Source: an uncultured Pelagibacteraceae bacterium (GTDB lineage: Bacteria > Pseudomonadota > Alphaproteobacteria > Pelagibacterales > Pelagibacteraceae). Taken from it: a stretch of 64,000 nt of DNA. The stretch spans positions 1 to 64,000 of the forward strand of contig CACMYE010000004.1 in the NCBI GenBank assembly GCA_902617825.1, given 5' to 3'. Each line of letters begins with the position of its first letter. Position 1 is the stretch's first letter. Both the position numbers and the translations under genes were made by a program. Positions 51,350 through 58,363 of the stretch are shown here, one piece after another. The notes beneath the pieces are model-generated. The model saw only the letters and a program-made list of their open reading frames with translations. It ran no database searches and was not told where the DNA came from.

Positions 51350-51672
51350 CATATTTGGTGAATGACAAGTGTATTAAATGTAAGCACACAACGTGTGTTG
51401 ATGTTTGCCCTGTTGATTGCTTCTATGAAGGTAAAAATATGCTTGTAATTAAACCTGATGAGTGTATAGATTGTGGCGTTTGCGAACCAGAATGTCCAGT
51501 TGATGCCATTAAAGCTGATACCGAACTTGGAAGTGAAAAATGGTTAGAGATTAACACAAAATATTCTGAGATCTGGCCAAACATAAGTGAAAAAAAAGAT
51601 CCACCACCGGATCATGAGAAATTTAAGGATGAGCAAAATAAGTACGAGAAATATTTTAAAGAAAATCTTTAA
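51346..51672 (+). CDS. fdxA: 7Fe ferredoxin
   Basis: A 108-residue ferredoxin of the FdxA type. Cysteines C9, C12, C17, C21, C25, then C40, C43, C46 and C50 in [17 protein letters not shown] and [11 protein letters not shown] are spaced for one 3Fe-4S and one 4Fe-4S cluster. The C-terminal extension ([16 protein letters not shown]) is typical of the alphaproteobacterial FdxA group. It overlaps TerB by 4 nt, and the carD open frame begins inside its 3' end. It acts as a low-potential electron carrier; partners are unknown. Confidence 0.93.
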   Translation: MTYLVNDKCIKCKHTTCVDVCPVDCFYEGKNMLVIKPDECIDCGVCEPECPVDAIKADTELGSEKWLEINTKYSEIWPNISEKKDPPPDHEKFKDEQNKYEKYFKENL

Positions 51673-51691
51673 CAGAAAAGCCAAAAAAAAA

Positions 51692-52516
51692 GTGAAAAAA
51701 AAAGTTACTAAAAAAAAAGTTACTAAAGCTGAAGTAAAAAAAATAAAAAAAATAATTACAAAAAAAATTAAAAAAATTTCAAAAAAAGCACCTGCGAAAT
51801 CTATAAAAAATAAAAAAAATAAAAAAACAGTTTCAACTCTAACGGTACCAAAAGTTGATAACTTAAGAATCTCTAAAACTAACGAAGCAAAACCAGAGAT
51901 AAAGAAAGTAAAAAAACAGGAAACTGAAAAAAGAGAATACAAAATTAAAGATTATATTGTTTATCCTAAACATGGTGTTGGACAAATCACGGAGTTTAAA
52001 AAAATAAATATAGGTGGGATTGACGTTGAGACTTATGTAATAAAATTTGAAAAAGATAAAGCAAATGGAATGGTACCAGTTAATAAGCAGTCTCATTTAA
52101 GACCCTTGGCAACTATTAATCAGGTTAATAAATGTATTTCAATTCTTAAGAGTAAGCCAAAAATTAAAAGATCAATGTGGAGTAGACGGGCACAAGAATA
52201 TGAAGCAAAAATTTCCTCCGGAAAAATTTATGAATTAGCAGAAGTGGTTAGAGATTTAAATAAAGGTGATGATCTAATGGTGGATCAATCTTATAGTGAA
52301 AGGCAACTCTTTGAAAAAGCTTACGAAAGAATTTTATCTGAGTTTCAGATTATTTTAAATTTATCGCTGGAGGATACTCAAAAAAAATTAGATAAAGCCT
52401 TAAAAAGAAACATGGGTAGTCAATCACAAACTGCACCTGTATCAACTAAAGCATCTTCAACAGAACTACAAGTAGAAGAACCACTTCAAGATACTGACGA
52501 ACCTATTGAGGAGTAA
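51692..52516 (+). CDS. carD: CarD-family transcription regulator with lysine-rich N-terminal tail
   Basis: CarD binds RNA polymerase beta and stabilises open complexes. The CarD/TRCF-RID domain is KDYIVYPKHGVGQITEFKKI to VNKCISILK, with the SKPKIKRSMWSRRAQEYE and YSERQLFEKAYERIL helices. Before it lies an unusual Lys-rich tail (KKVTKKKVTKAEVKKIKKI onward), about half lysine. The start is uncertain: I use GTG 51692 after the fdxA stop, while the longest frame begins at 51587 and would overlap fdxA by 86 nt; ATG 51629 is another choice. A terminator hairpin follows the stop. Confidence 0.85.
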   Translation: MKKKVTKKKVTKAEVKKIKKIITKKIKKISKKAPAKSIKNKKNKKTVSTLTVPKVDNLRISKTNEAKPEIKKVKKQETEKREYKIKDYIVYPKHGVGQITEFKKINIGGIDVETYVIKFEKDKANGMVPVNKQSHLRPLATINQVNKCISILKSKPKIKRSMWSRRAQEYEAKISSGKIYELAEVVRDLNKGDDLMVDQSYSERQLFEKAYERILSEFQIILNLSLEDTQKKLDKALKRNMGSQSQTAPVSTKASSTELQVEEPLQDTDEPIEE

Positions 52517-52557
52517 AAAAACGCCTCTCACACAAATTGTAATGAGAAGCGTTTTTT
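52515..52557. terminator. Bidirectional intrinsic terminator
   Basis: AACGCCTCTCA and TGAGAAGCGTT form an 11-bp stem around a 12-nt loop, flanked by A-runs on one side and T-runs on the other. On the plus strand one C-A mismatch interrupts the stem; on the minus strand that position is a G-U wobble, so the hairpin is better for the minus-strand small gene. It follows carD directly and lies 18 nt beyond the stop of the convergent 29-aa gene, so it can end both transcripts. Confidence 0.8.
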
Positions 52558-52575
52558 GTAAAGAATACTAAGTTA

Positions 52576-52665
52576 CTATCTTCTTCTTTTCTTAGCTTTT
52601 TTCTTAGCTTTTTTCTTAGCTTTTTTCTTAGTTTTCTTTGCCGCTTTTTTTCTTTTCTTAGGCAT
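52576..52665 (-). CDS. Histone H1-like 29-aa Lys/Ala/Arg peptide
   Basis: This gene is missing from the ORF track. ATG 52665 to TAG 52576 encodes 29 residues: Met-Pro, then lysines with Ala, Arg and one Thr (KKRKKAAKKTKKK, three AKKK-type repeats, ending KKRRR). The composition is like the tails of bacterial histone H1-like proteins and would bind nucleic acid by charge. Support for a real gene: AAGGGAG, a strong ribosome binding site, 7 nt before the ATG; a promoter with TTGACA; a terminator just after the stop; and an exact 12-bp codon repeat. The role (nucleoid, RNA or ribosome binding) is inference. Confidence 0.75.
   Translation of the reverse strand: MPKKRKKAAKKTKKKAKKKAKKKAKKRRR
52591..52626 (-). 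repeat. 12-bp tandem repeat within the H1-like gene
   Basis: CTTAGCTTTTTT occurs three times in perfect tandem on the plus strand, a fourth degenerate copy following at 52627. On the minus strand each unit is AAAAAAGCTAAG, coding KKAK. Repeat expansion of this unit would lengthen the lysine-rich peptide in frame. Confidence 0.85.
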
Positions 52666-52689
52666 CTTTAGCTCCCTTTTTTAGTTAAA

Positions 52690-52706
52690 CGAATCAAAAT
52701 GATTCG
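52690..52706 (-). promoter_or_regulatory. Palindrome/hairpin in the 5' leader of the H1-like gene
   Basis: CGAATCA-AAA-TGATTCG is a perfect 7-bp inverted repeat with a 3-nt loop. It sits between the predicted start of transcription (about 52711) and the ribosome binding site AAGGGAG of the 29-aa gene, so it would form a leader hairpin in the RNA or a repressor operator just downstream of the promoter. Which of these it is cannot be decided from sequence. Confidence 0.5.
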
Positions 52707-52717
52707 CTCTTACTTTA

Positions 52718-52746
52718 TTTTTATTTTTTTCTATAAGTTATGTCAA
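52718..52746 (-). promoter_or_regulatory. Sigma-70-type promoter for the H1-like gene
   Basis: On the minus strand TTGACA (52746-52741, a perfect -35) is followed after 17 nt by TAAAAA (52723-52718, a partial -10). The spacing is ideal. It is directed at the 29-aa gene whose ATG lies about 50 nt downstream. A perfect -35 in this AT-rich DNA supports a real promoter, though the -10 is weak. Confidence 0.55.
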
Positions 52747-52864
52747 ACCTTTAATTAAAATTAAAAATTTGAAAAATTATTTTTTATTTTTTATTTTTTT
52801 TAAATTTTAATCTATTAATTAAGTTAATGTTTATGCGGTTAATAAACCATCTTATAAAAATAAA

Positions 52865-54562
52865 TTAATAAAGATTTTCTAAATGATTTTTATATTTCTG
52901 AATGATTTTATATCTTTTTAATTTTAATGTTGGAGTTATCAGACCATTTTCAATTGTAAATTGATCTTTAACAGCAATAAATTTTTTAATTTTTTCTATT
53001 TTTGATAAATTTTTATTTACTATTTCTAATTCTTTTAGAATTATCTCATTAGGTATGTTAGATTTTTTTTTATTTAAAACTAATAATGCAACCAAATAAG
53101 GTTTGTTATCTCCATATACTAGAGTTTGCTCAACAAAATCAATTTTTAATAGATCATTTTCAATTTTTATTGGCGAAATATTATCTCCTCCAGGAGTAAT
53201 TAAAATATCTTTTTTTCTATCTGTAATTTTTAAGTATTTATTTTCAAAATGACCTATATCACCAGTAGATAACCATCCGTCAATTAAAACTTTTTTAGTT
53301 TCTTCCTCATTATTCCAATAACCTAACATTACATTTTCACCCTTGACCAAGATCTCTCCATCATCTGCTATTTTAACTTCATTTGCAGCAAAAGCAGGTC
53401 CAACAGTATCAATTCTTATATCATCTTTTGGATTACAGCTAACCACTGGAGAGGTCTCTGTTAAACCATATCCCTGTAGTGTGGGTAATCCAATTGCATT
53501 TAAAAATATACCTACATCTTTATCCAAAGCACCACCTCCAGAAATAAATAACTTCAGGGAGCCACCAAATTGTTCTTTTATTTTTTTTCTAACTAATTTT
53601 TCACAAATTATATTTTGTACTTTTTCTAAATTAGATAATTTATTTTTAAATAAAATCTTCTCCCCAAGATAAAGCATTTTGTTAATAAGATATTTTTTAA
53701 GACCTTTGGTTTTATTAAAAGATGCATTTATCTTTTGATACAAATTTTGATAAAACCTTGGGACAGCAGTCATAATATCAGGATTACATTCACTCATATT
53801 TTTTATTAACTTATCTATACTTTCTGCATAAAATACCCTAGCACCAAGTGCTATCTGTACAAATTGAACGGTATGCTCATATGAGTGTGACAGAGGTAAC
53901 CAAGTCAGAAACTTAGTTTTTTTTGAATCAAACTCTTTAAGTAAAAACAAAGCTCCTTCACAATTACTTAATATTCCTCCATGACTTAACATCACACCTT
54001 TGGGATTTCCTTGTGTGCCTGAGGTATAAATTATACAGGCAAGATCTTTTCTGGAAATATCTAAATTTAGAAAATTTTTTTCCTGATATATTTCTTTTTC
54101 AAAAATTTTTTTTGTACAAATAACATCATTTGCATCTTTAATTTCGTCAAAAGATAATATTTTTTTTATAAAAGGTTTAGATTTAACTATATTTTTAATT
54201 TTATTATATTGAAGATGGTCTGAAACAATTATAACTGATGGATTGCAGTCATTAATTAGATATTCGTAATCTCTTTCTACATAGGTCGTATAAGCTGGAA
54301 CAGTGATACCTTTTGATAGCATTATTGCTAAATCTGAGATCATCCATTCAGGCCTGTTTTCTGAAATTATCAAACAACGATCTTTATTCTGGATAAATGA
54401 ACTTAATTCTTGAGACAGTTTCAAAATATTTAAATAGGTTTCTTTCCATGTAAATTCATTTTCTAATTTTTTTAATGATTTCAAAAAAATTTGATTAGGC
54501 TTTTCTTTTAAATATTGTTGATAGAAAAGTTCTAAAAGATTATTTTGTTTTTTTATTTCCAT
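52865..54562 (-). CDS. Long-chain acyl-CoA synthetase (AMP-forming)
   Basis: A 565-residue AMP-dependent synthetase. The nucleotide motif is CIIYTSGTQGNPKGVMLS, the adenylate motif GYGLTETSPV, and the linker WLSTGDIGHFENKYLKITDRKKDI contains the conserved aspartate; the C-terminus has ENGLITPTLKLKR, where the catalytic lysine is expected. This is the FadD/FAA type that activates long-chain fatty acids. I place the start at ATG 54562, since the longer ORF start (54598) runs into tRNA-Leu. The CCA end of that tRNA is only 6 nt upstream of the ATG, so the leader may come from tRNA processing. Confidence 0.9.
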   Translation of the reverse strand: MEIKKQNNLLELFYQQYLKEKPNQIFLKSLKKLENEFTWKETYLNILKLSQELSSFIQNKDRCLIISENRPEWMISDLAIMLSKGITVPAYTTYVERDYEYLINDCNPSVIIVSDHLQYNKIKNIVKSKPFIKKILSFDEIKDANDVICTKKIFEKEIYQEKNFLNLDISRKDLACIIYTSGTQGNPKGVMLSHGGILSNCEGALFLLKEFDSKKTKFLTWLPLSHSYEHTVQFVQIALGARVFYAESIDKLIKNMSECNPDIMTAVPRFYQNLYQKINASFNKTKGLKKYLINKMLYLGEKILFKNKLSNLEKVQNIICEKLVRKKIKEQFGGSLKLFISGGGALDKDVGIFLNAIGLPTLQGYGLTETSPVVSCNPKDDIRIDTVGPAFAANEVKIADDGEILVKGENVMLGYWNNEEETKKVLIDGWLSTGDIGHFENKYLKITDRKKDILITPGGDNISPIKIENDLLKIDFVEQTLVYGDNKPYLVALLVLNKKKSNIPNEIILKELEIVNKNLSKIEKIKKFIAVKDQFTIENGLITPTLKLKRYKIIQKYKNHLENLY

Positions 54563-54568
54563 ATCTTT

Positions 54569-54653
54569 TGGTGGGCGAAGAGAGAATCGAACTCTCACTT
54601 CTTGCGAAACACGATTTTGAGTCGTGCGCGTCTACCAATTCCGCCATTCGCCC
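54569..54653 (-). tRNA. tRNA-Leu(CAA), CCA encoded
   Basis: On the minus strand it reads GGGCGAATGGCGGAATTGG and ends CTTCGCCCACCA. The acceptor arms GGGCGAA and TTCGCCC pair, A is the discriminator and CCA is encoded. The anticodon stem CACGA/TCGTG encloses loop CTCAAAA, giving anticodon CAA (leucine UUG). There is a class II long variable arm and a GTTCGATTC T-arm; 85 nt. The 84-aa ORF 54540-54794 is a shadow crossing it. Confidence 0.97.
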
Positions 54654-54715
54654 GTAAATTTGAATTAAATTATATTTAAATAGTATAAGAACTAAAATTA
54701 TATTAAAACCAAAAA

Positions 54716-55321
54716 ATGTTTCAAACTCTTTACAGGAAATGTTTAGATTTAGCGTCTCATAAAAGCTCAAACTTTTATTTGGGTTTAGTCTCATTTATTG
54801 AAAGTTCATTTTTTCCTATACCTCCAGATGTAATGATAGTGCCTATGGTCATTGCAAAGAAAAAAAAATATATAAAGATATTTTTGATAGCTTCAATTTT
54901 TTCAGTTTTAGGAGGTGTTTTTGGATACTTTTTGGGATCATTTTTTTATGACCTAGCTTTTAGTGTGATTGAGTTTTATGGATATGAAAATAAAGTTGAA
55001 AAATTAAAATACAACCTATCTACTGGAGAGGGCTTTATAGCATGGCTAAGTATACTTTTTTTAGCAGGTTTTACTCCTTTGCCTTATAAAGCTTTCACTA
55101 TTGCTAGCGGATTAGTTGGTTTTAATCTATTAATATTTATCATTGTAAGTCTAATTTCTAGAAGTCTCAGGTTTTTTATTATTTCATACTTGTCATATAA
55201 ATTTGGACATTTATTTACCAATTTTATAAATAGACATGGATCAAAATGGTTTACCATTTTGGGGATATTACTTGTTATTATATTCCTAATAATATTTTTA
55301 TTTTATAAATTTAATGTTTAA
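54716..55321 (+). CDS. YqaA/DedA-family membrane protein
   Basis: A 201-residue inner-membrane protein of the SNARE-associated/DedA group. The signature FIESSFFPIPPDVMIVPMVIA (about 28-48) with its E and P-rich turn is that of the YqaA subgroup, and AGFTPLPYKAFTIASGLVGFNLL (about 118) is the second conserved re-entrant loop. Four or more further hydrophobic helices are visible. DedA-family proteins are implicated in lipid-carrier translocation and membrane homeostasis, but this member is untested. It overlaps dsbB by 8 nt. Confidence 0.88.
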   Translation: MFQTLYRKCLDLASHKSSNFYLGLVSFIESSFFPIPPDVMIVPMVIAKKKKYIKIFLIASIFSVLGGVFGYFLGSFFYDLAFSVIEFYGYENKVEKLKYNLSTGEGFIAWLSILFLAGFTPLPYKAFTIASGLVGFNLLIFIIVSLISRSLRFFIISYLSYKFGHLFTNFINRHGSKWFTILGILLVIIFLIIFLFYKFNV

Positions 55322-55799
55322 CCTCAGCAAAAATAAATTATTTACAGTTATATTTTTAATAAGCTTTGTTGCATTAGCATCTGCGTATTTTATAGAATAC
55401 ATCCTTGGTCACCAACCCTGTAATCTTTGTGTATATGAAAGGATCCCATATTTTTTGGCGATACTACTTGTATTAATAAATTATAAATATAACAATCTAG
55501 AAAAGTATCTAATTCTCTCATTGGCTATAATTTTTTTAATAGCAACAATATTGTCTTTATATCACTTAGGAATTGAACAAGGTTTTATTAGAGAGTCTTT
55601 ACTTTGCGATCTTGAAAAAGGAGCAAATATTCTTGATAAAAATGAAATATTAAAGCAATTACAACAAAAAAATATAAGTTGCAAAGATGTAACATTTCAA
55701 ATTTTTGGATTATCACTTACAAGCTACAATATTATAGTTTCTTTATTATTAACTATTACTTTAACAACAACTTACTTTACATATGAAAAGAGTAGATAA
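55314..55799 (+). CDS. dsbB: Disulfide bond formation protein DsbB-like
   Basis: A 161-residue membrane protein that re-oxidises a periplasmic thiol oxidase and passes electrons to ubiquinone. It has four membrane helices and two cysteine pairs on the periplasmic side: C36-x-x-C39 in HQPCNLCVYER and C98/C123 in LLCDLEKG and ISCKD. This arrangement is the DsbB active-site pattern, and the CxxC is preceded by a family-typical Gln-Pro. It overlaps the YqaA gene by 8 nt and coq7 by 17 nt. A DsbA partner is not in the window. Confidence 0.92.
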   Translation: MFNLSKNKLFTVIFLISFVALASAYFIEYILGHQPCNLCVYERIPYFLAILLVLINYKYNNLEKYLILSLAIIFLIATILSLYHLGIEQGFIRESLLCDLEKGANILDKNEILKQLQQKNISCKDVTFQIFGLSLTSYNIIVSLLLTITLTTTYFTYEKSR

Positions 55800-56316
55800 A
55801 AAAAAAGTTGAGGAATTTATCAGAGTTGATCACGCTGGCGAAAGAGGTGCTGTCAAAATTTACGAAGGTCAATTACTTGCTTTAAATACATTTGTAAAAA
55901 ACGATAAATTAAAAAAAATAATTGAGGAAATGAAAATTCATGAAAAAGAGCACCGTGATTTTTTTGAAAAAGAAATAAAAAAAAGAAATATAGCTCCAAC
56001 AAAATTTTTACCTCTTTGGGATTTGTTAGGTGTGGGTTTAGGTTTTGGATCAACTTTATTAGGTAAAAAGGCTGCAATGCTTTGTACTGCATCTGTTGAG
56101 GAAGTTATTGATGATCATTATTTAAATCAGATTAACCAACTTGATGATAGTGAAAAAATCTTAAAGAAAAAAATTATCAAATTTAGAGAAGATGAGTTAA
56201 ATCATAAAGACATAGCTTACGAAAAAGGTGCAACCAAAAAAGGACCTTACTCAATTTTAGATAAACTAATAAAAACTGGCTCTAAAATTGCAATAAATAT
56301 ATCTGAAAAAATCTAA
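55783..56316 (+). CDS. coq7: Demethoxyubiquinone hydroxylase (Coq7)
   Basis: Coq7 is the diiron monooxygenase that hydroxylates demethoxyubiquinone, the penultimate step of ubiquinone synthesis. It has 177 residues, in a four-helix bundle. Diiron ligands occur in EFIRVDHAGERGAVKIYEGQ (Glu), EMKIHEKEHRDFF (E-x-x-H), SVEEVIDDHY and REDELNHKDIA (E-x-x-H). The N-terminal VDHAGERGAVKIY block is diagnostic of Coq7. It overlaps dsbB by 17 nt; both proteins deal with the quinone pool, though the link may be only positional. It shares a 4-nt stop overlap with the convergent HNH gene. Confidence 0.95.
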   Translation: MKRVDKKKVEEFIRVDHAGERGAVKIYEGQLLALNTFVKNDKLKKIIEEMKIHEKEHRDFFEKEIKKRNIAPTKFLPLWDLLGVGLGFGSTLLGKKAAMLCTASVEEVIDDHYLNQINQLDDSEKILKKKIIKFREDELNHKDIAYEKGATKKGPYSILDKLIKTGSKIAINISEKI

Positions 56317-56882
56317 GCTTCTAGTTCAACGTCCCAATATAAATAGTCCATCCAACTCTTATGAAGAAAGTTTGGTGGAAAATTTTTTCCATTTTTATGT
56401 AAATCTTCTGTTGAGGGTCTATAAGGATGCTGATGTAACTTCATACCTGAATTTTTTAACAATTTTCCTCCCTTTTTTACATTACATGCAGAACAAGCAG
56501 TAACTACGTTGTCCCAGTTAGTCTCACCCCCTTTTGATCTTGGAAGCAAGTGATCAAAAGTAAGTTCCTCATCACTACCACAATACTGGCAAGAAAATTT
56601 ATCTCTTAAGAATACATTAAACCGTGTAAAGCTAGGTTTTGATTGTGGAACAATATAATCTTTTAGAGCAATAACACTTGGTAATTGCATATTAAATGAA
56701 GGACTTCGAATAACTCTGTCATAGTTACTCACTATGATAACTCTGTCTAAAAAAACTGATTTAACTGTATCTTGCCACGACCACAATGATAAAGGATAAT
56801 AACTTAATGGTCTATAATCGGCGTTTAAAACTAATGCTGGACATTTTTCTAAAGAAACATTTTTTTCAATAAAGTTATTCAT
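56313..56882 (-). CDS. HNH endonuclease
   Basis: A 189-residue HNH nuclease. The domain is CQYCGSDEELTFDHLLPRSKGG, continuing to TNWDNVVTACSACNVKKGGK (about 95-135): two CxxC zinc pairs flank the HNH histidine and asparagine. The N-terminal segment (ALVLNADYRPLSYYPLSLWSWQDTVKSV) is typical of the alphaproteobacterial housekeeping HNH group found next to metabolic genes, rather than of restriction enzymes or introns. The biological role (repair or DNA processing) is unknown. Convergent with coq7. Confidence 0.88.
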   Translation of the reverse strand: MNNFIEKNVSLEKCPALVLNADYRPLSYYPLSLWSWQDTVKSVFLDRVIIVSNYDRVIRSPSFNMQLPSVIALKDYIVPQSKPSFTRFNVFLRDKFSCQYCGSDEELTFDHLLPRSKGGETNWDNVVTACSACNVKKGGKLLKNSGMKLHQHPYRPSTEDLHKNGKNFPPNFLHKSWMDYLYWDVELEA

Positions 56883-56929
56883 TAATTAATTTTAACTTAG
56901 TTAATCTACTTAATCAACATTAAGAGATA

Positions 56930-57580
56930 TTAAAGTTTCTTTAGGATATAATTAAGTGCTATGCTAGAAGCTTGAATAGGAATGTGATGATCACAATTTT
57001 TAATTAAAAACGTGTCAACTTTTATATTTTTTCTTATTAAAAAATCTTTCGCTTCTAGTAAGTTAATAGATGGGACAATTTGATCCGTATCACCATGGAT
57101 AAGTAAAGTTTCAGTTTTATTTTTGATTCTGCTTTTTAAGTTATCTTGGTCAATAATTTTACCAGAAAAACCAACAATACAAGAAAATTTTTCCTCTGAT
57201 GTTAAGCCAACATTTAATGACATCATACAACCTTGGCTAAAACCAGATAAACATATTTCTTTATTTGATAAATTAAATTCTAATTTAACTTCCTCTATAA
57301 ATTTTTTAATTACATTTTCGGCCTTAATTGATTGCTCTAATATATAAGATGGTTCTTCTTTACTTAGATCAAACCATTGATATCCTGAAGGGTTCATTAC
57401 ACTAGGCTCATGCCCATTAGGACAAATAAAAACAGTATTTGGCATGTGTCTTTTCCAATTTAATGAGAGCGTGCTGATGTCTTTTCCATCTCCGCCATAT
57501 CCATGTAATAAAATAATTGCATTTTTTATTTCACTTCCATTTTCGGGTCTAATAATTACGGAGTTAAGGCAAAATGTCAT
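56930..57580 (-). CDS. Phospholipase/carboxylesterase (LysoPLA/APT-type)
   Basis: A 216-residue alpha/beta hydrolase of the carboxylesterase/acyl-protein thioesterase family. ILLHGYGGDGKDIS is the oxyanion loop, CLSGFSQGCMMSL has the nucleophile serine (about 115), LLIHGDTDQIVP carries the aspartate and NCDHHIP the histidine. It resembles YpfH- or EstB-type enzymes acting on lysophospholipids or acyl esters; the physiological substrate is unknown. It is divergent from the HIG1 gene (49 nt between starts). Confidence 0.86.
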   Translation of the reverse strand: MTFCLNSVIIRPENGSEIKNAIILLHGYGGDGKDISTLSLNWKRHMPNTVFICPNGHEPSVMNPSGYQWFDLSKEEPSYILEQSIKAENVIKKFIEEVKLEFNLSNKEICLSGFSQGCMMSLNVGLTSEEKFSCIVGFSGKIIDQDNLKSRIKNKTETLLIHGDTDQIVPSINLLEAKDFLIRKNIKVDTFLIKNCDHHIPIQASSIALNYILKKL

Positions 57581-57629
57581 AGTTAATTAATTAAGTGTTT
57601 TATTTCTAAAAACAATTTACAATACAAAA

Positions 57630-57833
57630 ATGTTATCAGAAATAATAGTTAAAGTTCTATCTATTGCCCTTTTAATTGCAGTCGGCGTAGTCTTAATTTT
57701 AGGTATCGGAACTCTTTTCAAGGGTGGAAAAACTAGTAAAAAATATTCTAATAAGCTAATGCAAATGAGAGTTATTTTACAATTTATTGCTATAATTGCT
57801 TTAGTAGGATTTGCTTATTTTTTTAGAGATTAA
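57630..57833 (+). CDS. HIG1-domain twin-transmembrane protein
   Basis: A 67-residue protein with two membrane helices (about 5-28 and 46-64) joined by a basic loop GGKTSKKYSNKLMQMRVILQF. The NKLMQMRV.LQ pattern is the HIG_1_N signature shared with mitochondrial Rcf1/Higd proteins that associate with cytochrome oxidase and supercomplexes. In alphaproteobacteria the small twin-TM homologues are common and little characterised. A respiratory role is inferred from homology only. It shares a 4-nt stop overlap with the TlpA-like gene. Confidence 0.82.
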   Translation: MLSEIIVKVLSIALLIAVGVVLILGIGTLFKGGKTSKKYSNKLMQMRVILQFIAIIALVGFAYFFRD

Positions 57834-58339
57834 CTTAAATTTTTTAACCAGTTAATAAAGTTTTCATTATTAAAGTCTATTGAACCGATAATTCTTGCAA
57901 ACTCTTCTCCCTCTGAATTTAAAATTATAGTAGTTGGAAGACCTCTTAAAGAAAAAGTTTTCGCTAGAGTAGATGGATTGTCAAAATAAGGCTCTAAATT
58001 ATCTATACCTAATTCGTCAAAAAAATTATTAACCTTATTTCGATTTTCTTTACCAATATTAATTGGGTATATTTTTAAATTCTTTATCTTGTTATTTATT
58101 TGAAGTTTATCTAGAGAGGGCATTTCCTCTTTACATGGTGCACACCAAGTTGCCCAAAAGTTTAATATTATTAGCTGACTATCTAAATTTTGAATATTAA
58201 TTTCTTCATCGGAATTATCTAAAAAAATAACATTATTGTATGTTTTTGGGTTTTTATGAATTATAAGATTTTTTAGATCAGGCAACTCATTTGCAAGAGT
58301 ATTTGTGATTAAAAAGATAAATAATATTAAAATTCTCAT
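57830..58339 (-). CDS. TlpA/ResA-like periplasmic thioredoxin
   Basis: A 169-residue exported thioredoxin-fold protein. An N-terminal hydrophobic signal (MRILILFIFLITNTLA) ends near residue 16. The active site is WATWCAPCKEEMPSL with C66 and C69, and the cis-proline loop is RGLPTTIILN. This is the TlpA/CcmG/ResA pattern, which reduces cysteines of cytochrome c or cytochrome oxidase assembly factors. Its location next to HIG1 and, 1.5 kb away, dsbB and coq7 places it among respiratory and redox genes. The specific partner is not readable. Confidence 0.9.
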   Translation of the reverse strand: MRILILFIFLITNTLANELPDLKNLIIHKNPKTYNNVIFLDNSDEEINIQNLDSQLIILNFWATWCAPCKEEMPSLDKLQINNKIKNLKIYPINIGKENRNKVNNFFDELGIDNLEPYFDNPSTLAKTFSLRGLPTTIILNSEGEEFARIIGSIDFNNENFINWLKNLS

Positions 58340-58363
58340 ATTAAATAGGTATAATTAAATATC

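Noticed and set aside
51544-51942. 132-aa minus-strand ORF very rich in Phe
   Set aside because: Antisense of the Lys-rich carD tail; Phe runs are the complement of AAA lysine codons.
52591-52630. CRISPR-like repetition
   Set aside because: The 12-bp tandem units have no spacers and lie in the Lys-rich coding frame; no CRISPR array or cas gene occurs in the window.
54540-54794. 84-aa minus-strand ORF
   Set aside because: It crosses tRNA-Leu(CAA) and the acyl-CoA synthetase start; it looks like translated tRNA.
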